Source of the DNA: DASVTR01 sp036387475
GTDB taxonomy: Bacteria > Acidobacteriota > Blastocatellia > Pyrinomonadales > Pyrinomonadaceae
NCBI GenBank assembly: GCA_036387475.1
Contig: DASVTR010000018.1
Coordinates: forward strand, 124,001 to 188,000
DNA: 64,000 nt
Direction of reading: 5' to 3'
Below the pieces are notes generated by a model that worked only from the letters and a program-made list of their open reading frames with translations, searched no databases and was not told where the DNA came from. Made by a program: the position numbers and the translations under genes. Below are positions 60,634 through 64,000 of this stretch, piece by piece. Every line of letters begins with the position of its first letter. Position 1 is the first letter of the stretch.

Positions 60634-61254
60634 GGCTTTCTCATTCTCCTTTTCAAACTTTGTAAGAGGAATTTTTCCTCAGGGTTAATTGTCAACAGAA
60701 AGTCGGTCTTACGCTCGATCTTTCGTGCATGACCGGCTCAATCTCAAATTCACGCTGCCTCGGCTAAAACTTTCGGCAGCTAACAAACCGAACTGCGTCT
60801 GGGTTGTCAATTTTTCTCTTGCTCGCTCTCGGTTCGTTTGATTGACGCAGACTCAAAAGCTTTTTGCGATAGCGATTCGCAAGCCTTCTCGCCAGCGCAC
60901 TCTCGCGGCCCAACGTGCAACGATAAATACAGACAGCTAAAGACAGAACCGGCGCGGGTAGCGATGTGATTTACTCCTGAACTAGAATTTAATGCGAAGA
61001 GCAGGAACGCTCTCGACAACGCAGACGCCAATTAAGGATTGACGCTGCGCCTTGTAAGGGCGGCACACTGTAGCAGCCACGCCAGATTATAGTGGTCTAA
61101 AGCAGGCGCATCCTAGCAGCAAACGCGCGCTCGCGCAAGCACTTTTCCCTCGCGCCCGCATGGAAGCGATTAAACAAAATGTTAACAACGTAAAAGCACG
61201 TCTTTCATCTGCAAATTCCGCCGGATTGAAGTTCGCAGACCGCCAGCGTAAGTC
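60634..61254. other. Noncoding region, 620 bp
   Basis: It contains the upstream region of the small peptide (a TTGACA match at 60690-60695 on the minus strand) and about 550 bp without a recognisable gene. A 74-codon minus frame near 60807-61031 has no signal and looks like chance. Nothing else was identified. Confidence 0.45.
60666..60695 (-). promoter_or_regulatory. Possible promoter/operator of the small peptide gene
   Basis: On the minus strand TTGACA (60695-60690) is a consensus -35, though no good -10 follows at 16-18 nt. A perfect palindrome GAGGAA-TTT-TTCCTC (60666-60680) lies where the -10 would be and may be a regulator site. Weak as a promoter, stronger as a palindrome. Confidence 0.4.
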
Positions 61255-62097
61255 TTAAGCCGTCTCGGCCAAACATTCCTTGAGAATTTGGTGGAACAAC
61301 GCATCCGTGCCGCCGCCGAATCTGTAGCGCACAGTGCCCCGCCGGTCGATCAAGGCGACTGCTGGCAGGCCGGTTGCGCCATACAGAGTTTGCAGTCGCT
61401 CGTTTTCCGCGACGCCGACGGGAAACGGAAGCGCTCGCTCTGCTACAAATTGACGGATCATCTCCAGTTCGTCTTCACGCGCAGTCTGGCTCCCGCCATA
61501 AGCCATGTAATGGCGCGTCAAAGCGAGGATTTTCAGGCCGCGTTCCGTATGCTCGTCGTGCAATGCTTTAAGCTTGGGGAACATTTCGTGGCAGGGCTTA
61601 CACCATGTTGCCCAGAATTCCAGCAACACCACCTGCCCGCGTAAATCCGCCAGACTATGCGGCTCGGCGTTAACCCAACGCGCGACCTCTATTTCCGGCG
61701 CGGGCTGCCCCATGATGCTCAACTGTATGGCGAGGTCACGAATTTGGATGCGGTCGGCGTTTGCCATCCGCTTCTCAGCGACAGAGCCTGTGGCTTGTAT
61801 CAGTTCAAAGATTTTCTCTGCGTAGACAGATTCTTCCGCCAGCATTTCACGCGCCTGCTCAATCTTGCCAACGGCGAGATAAGAGCCTGTGAGCATCGTC
61901 GTCAGGCGAACGCGCGTTTGAAATTTAATCTCGTAAGGCGTCCGCCGAGCTTCCTCAAGCGCACGCTCCAACTCGCTCGTAGCCCCATCCACATCGCCCG
62001 CTCCGCGCAACTCAATCGCACGCTCAAGGCGCAACATGAGCCGCGCTTGCGGCCCGCTCCCCGTTGATTCAAACGCCACTTCCTGCACCGTTTCCAT
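61255..62097 (-). CDS. Thioredoxin-like protein (TlpA/ResA type) with N-terminal helical domain
   Basis: 280 aa. An N-terminal helical region of about 120 residues (TPR-like: AIELRGAGDVDGATSELERALEEA) precedes a thioredoxin fold with active site WCKPC (165-169) and LVGAPAPEI-like GQPAPEIEVARWVNAEPHSLADLRGQVVLLEFWATWC. No signal peptide is visible, so it is probably cytoplasmic, unlike usual TlpA. It is followed 18 bp downstream by the STAS gene. Possible redox partner for cysteine-rich peptides; inference. Confidence 0.8.
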   Translation of the reverse strand: METVQEVAFESTGSGPQARLMLRLERAIELRGAGDVDGATSELERALEEARRTPYEIKFQTRVRLTTMLTGSYLAVGKIEQAREMLAEESVYAEKIFELIQATGSVAEKRMANADRIQIRDLAIQLSIMGQPAPEIEVARWVNAEPHSLADLRGQVVLLEFWATWCKPCHEMFPKLKALHDEHTERGLKILALTRHYMAYGGSQTAREDELEMIRQFVAERALPFPVGVAENERLQTLYGATGLPAVALIDRRGTVRYRFGGGTDALFHQILKECLAETA

Positions 62098-62115
62098 ATT
62101 ATTTTAAGAATCCTT

Positions 62116-62469
62116 TTAGACAGCCTTTTCGAGCGCTGCCTGCTCCGTTTCAAACACGTCGAATGACTTGAGCACGTTCGTTATTTTCATAATCCCGTAA
62201 ATCTGCGAAGGAATATCGGAGAGCCGCAAGGCAGCGTCATGGCGCGTCGCCGTGACAAGGCAGGCGACCAATTCACCTATCCCTGCACTGTCAACGCGGC
62301 GGCACTGGCTCATGTTAATCACCAACAAGCGACGCCCCGCCTCGATCTTTTTGCGTACCATCTCAAGCAAACGTTCCTTGTCGCTGCCGACCGTTAGCTC
62401 GCCGATGATGTCTATGACGGCGGCCTCATTCGCTTCACGCTCGCCGAGTTCGAGTTTGTTGATCGTCAT
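62116..62469 (-). CDS. STAS-domain anti-sigma-factor antagonist
   Basis: About 117 aa from ATG at 62469 with AGGGAG upstream; the upstream frame is not supported. VIDIIGELTVGSDKERLLEMVRKKIEAGRRLLVINMSQCRRVDSAGIGELVACLVTATRHDAALRLSDIPSQIYGIMKITNV is the SpoIIAA/RsbV fold, with the phosphorylatable Ser in VDSAGIGEL. A SpoIIE-type phosphatase is encoded at 42.6 kb. Stop is 18 bp from the thioredoxin-like gene start. Confidence 0.9.
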   Translation of the reverse strand: MTINKLELGEREANEAAVIDIIGELTVGSDKERLLEMVRKKIEAGRRLLVINMSQCRRVDSAGIGELVACLVTATRHDAALRLSDIPSQIYGIMKITNVLKSFDVFETEQAALEKAV

Positions 62470-62554
62470 GCTGCGTGCTCCCTGCGAGAAGTCCCAAGAG
62501 AAGATTGCTTGTCGAGCAGAAACGAAAATATACTCGATTTTGTTGCAACACAGA

Positions 62555-62678
62555 AGACAGAAGAAAGGCAAAAGGTAAAAGTAAAAAGGCAAAAGCGAGG
62601 CCGCAAACCACTTTTATTAAAAATGCTTTCAGCCTCCCTTTAACCTTTTACCTTTTTACCTTTTGCCTTTCGTTGCTT
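62555..62678. repeat. Variable-arm stem-loop element (E22), GGCAAAAGGT type
   Basis: The 5' arm (about 62564-62600) is AAAGGCAAAAGGTAAAAGTAAAAAGG-type. The core is GCCGCAAACCACTTTTATTAAAAATGC (about 62601-62627). The 3' arm (about 62634-62672) is CCTTTAACCTTTTACCTTTTTACC-type. It is the most regular member of this vocabulary and lies between divergent STAS and RHH-like genes. Confidence 0.85.
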
Positions 62679-62836
62679 GACGTTCGTTTCGGCGCGTCCG
62701 TAGAATACTTTGCAGTTCCCTTTCGGAAATCATAAAGCGCGTGCAGCGCTTTGCTGGCAGAAGAGATGCGCCGCCAGCGTGCGGCGTCGCTTGTGACGCG
62801 CGAATGCAGATGCGCTCTTGAGGAGTGAGAACGAAG

Positions 62837-63274
62837 ATGAGCAGTCCATACGACCCCGATCATGACCCGCAAAAAGACGAGCCGATTGACGATCTGATGC
62901 TGCCCGAAGAGCAGCCGGAGCACAACAACGAAAGGGCACGCACGGCGACGAGCGTACGCGAGATGGCTTCGCGGATTCCCGAATCCTTAAGCGCCATCGG
63001 ACGCGACATCAGCCGCACCATCGAGCGCGCCATCTCCGCCAAGGACGACTACGTTGTGGCCGTCAAAGTCTCACACGAGGCACAGGAGAAGCTGGAGCAG
63101 TTGGTTCAGGCGGGAGTCTTTCGCAGCCGGGCGGAAGCCGCAGCCTTTCTGATTGACGAAGGCATCAAGACGCAATCGGCCCTCTTCGACCGCGTGCAGC
63201 AGAAGCTCTCCGAAATCGAGCGCCTGCGCGCAGAATTGCGCGGCATGATTAACGAAGGAAAGCCCGAAGTTTAA
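62837..63274 (+). CDS. Ribbon-helix-helix-like regulatory protein
   Basis: About 145 aa from ATG at 62837, with AGGAG at 62821-62825. Acidic, disordered N-terminus (YDPDHDPQKDEPIDDLMLPEEQPEHNNERAR), then a helical region and KVSHEAQEKLEQLVQAGVFRSRAEAAAFLIDEGIK at the C-terminus, a ribbon-helix-helix-like DNA-binding or dimerisation fold with a coiled tail. Function unknown; perhaps an autoregulated repressor. Confidence 0.65.
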   Translation: MSSPYDPDHDPQKDEPIDDLMLPEEQPEHNNERARTATSVREMASRIPESLSAIGRDISRTIERAISAKDDYVVAVKVSHEAQEKLEQLVQAGVFRSRAEAAAFLIDEGIKTQSALFDRVQQKLSEIERLRAELRGMINEGKPEV

Positions 63275-63473
63275 AATTTGGCGGCTGAGACTCTGAAACT
63301 CAATGGAGAAGCTCCGGCCTGAAACTTTTTAATTACCCGCACGTTTAAACAAGCTTGCTTTTCATCGTTTGTTTTCGACAGGCGTGACTACCCCCACACC
63401 GCACGCTCGCGGGCGGCTACGCGCTCATCAGAGAGAAAGTGTCTCAGACTGTCTTTATCGAGGAAAAGGTTTA
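63275..63473. other. Intergenic region, about 200 bp
   Basis: Upstream of the M16 peptidase. GAGGAAAAGG immediately precedes its ATG. No hairpin or promoter is clear enough to call. Confidence 0.4.
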
Positions 63474-64000
63474 ATGAAACGCTTAGCAATCAAGTTTACC
63501 ACCGCCGTCCTACTCGTTGCGGCGCTTGGCGCAATCGCTCTCGCGCAACAAGCGCGCACAGGCCAGACGAATACGAGTAGCAATCAAAATCAATCGAGGT
63601 CAAACGTGTCACAGACATTTCAGCTTCCACGCACGCCCGTCGAGCAGTTTACGCTCAAGAACGGCCTGCGCGTCATCTTGAGCGAAGACCACGCCGTCCC
63701 CGTAGTCTCCGTCGCCGTCTACTACGATACCGGCTCGCGCAATGAAAAGCAGGGCCGCACAGGTTTTGCGCATCTCTTCGAGCACATGATGTTTCAAGGC
63801 TCTGAGAACGTGCCGAAGGCCGCGCACTTTCAGTTCATCTCAAACGCAGGCGGGACGATGAACGGCACAACGTCGTCTGAACGCACCAACTATTTTGAGA
63901 CGCTGCCCGCCAATCAATTGCCGCTCGCGCTCTGGCTCGAATCCGACCGTATGCGCTCGCTCAAGGTAACGCAGGAGAATCTTGATAATCAGCGCAAGGC
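63474..64000 (+). CDS. M16-family zinc peptidase, partial at right edge
   Basis: 175 codons from ATG at 63474 to the window edge. Signal peptide MKRLAIKFTTAVLLVAALGAIALAQ and then VEQFTLKNGLRVILSEDHAVPVVSVAVYYDTGSRNEKQGRTGFAHLFEHMMFQGS. The inverted zinc motif HxxEH is H100-LFE-H104. M16 peptidases (pitrilysin/PqqL-type) cleave peptides in the periplasm. The downstream Glu ligand lies beyond the window. Confidence 0.93.
   Translation, partial: MKRLAIKFTTAVLLVAALGAIALAQQARTGQTNTSSNQNQSRSNVSQTFQLPRTPVEQFTLKNGLRVILSEDHAVPVVSVAVYYDTGSRNEKQGRTGFAHLFEHMMFQGSENVPKAAHFQFISNAGGTMNGTTSSERTNYFETLPANQLPLALWLESDRMRSLKVTQENLDNQRK

Noticed and set aside
1..64000. tRNA or rRNA genes, insertion sequences, integrases
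   Set aside because: None recognised on reading both strands; no transposase or integrase motif appears.

Overview
The window looks like a chromosomal piece of an Acidobacteriota genome, probably Blastocatellia-like. Supporting this are two adjacent VWA proteins of the acidobacterial VWFA-related type, a MoxR/DUF58/BatA cluster, moderately high GC with long antisense shadow frames, and many intergenic hairpins built from short repeated words. The class-level placement is inference. No rRNA, tRNA, CRISPR array, transposase or integrase was found.

Layout. 1-2.4 kb (minus, visibly more AT-rich than the rest): a P-loop nucleotide-kinase-like protein, a thymidylate-synthase-fold protein and an ImmA/IrrE-like peptidase running off the left edge. 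2.5-8.2 kb (minus): a tight six-gene operon with methyltransferase, GTP cyclohydrolase II fused to a RibD-type reductase, MDR dehydrogenase, PTPS/QueD-like protein, glycosyltransferase and second methyltransferase, suggesting a GTP-derived pterin- or flavin-like glycoconjugate. 8.7-21.7 kb (plus): housekeeping genes, namely a J-domain-like protein, folA, rimP, nusA, infB, rbfA, a DHH phosphoesterase, a corrinoid adenosyltransferase, accD, folC, a Nudix hydrolase and a UBP zinc finger. 21.9-26.2 kb (plus): CPBP protease, CrtI/CrtD-like oxidoreductase, secreted alpha/beta hydrolase. 26.3-39.6 kb (minus): a MoxR-VWA-DUF58-BatA envelope/chaperone cluster. 39.6-45.2 kb: PilT ATPase, four-helix-bundle protein, DUF4159 protein, GAF-SpoIIE phosphatase and a DnaG-like primase. 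45.4-49.5 kb: a recombination/regulation block with an ImmA-like protein, a GNAT and an XRE regulator on the minus strand, divergent from an operon encoding a small coiled-coil protein, a SWIM-Rad52 fusion and an HTH-like protein. 49.9-55.5 kb: small stress and secreted enzymes, including S41 and S8 proteases. 55.7-62.5 kb (minus): a truncated P-domain/FG-GAP-type repeat protein, an ABC exporter, a Cys/Tyr-rich peptide gene that resembles a RiPP precursor, a thioredoxin-like protein and a STAS protein. 62.8-64 kb (plus): an RHH-like protein and the start of an M16 peptidase.

The most unusual signal is a family of about twenty intergenic stem-loop elements. Each has long arms made of repeats of a short word, but the word differs between copies (GATGAACG, CAGAATTC, GGTCAGTG, GTCTGGAGTC, AAAACTG, GGCAAAAGGT types). 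A short core between the arms is partly conserved, around AAAGRCAANCTGCTTTTA. One copy carries a four-helix-bundle gene of the 23S-rRNA intervening-sequence family between its arms. Its core shares an exact 12-mer with a gene-less copy, which suggests that gene-less hairpins and the gene-bearing element belong to one family. Arms also run into coding sequences: RbfA and an unrelated membrane protein both end in ERMNDER because the same arm word supplies their last codons.
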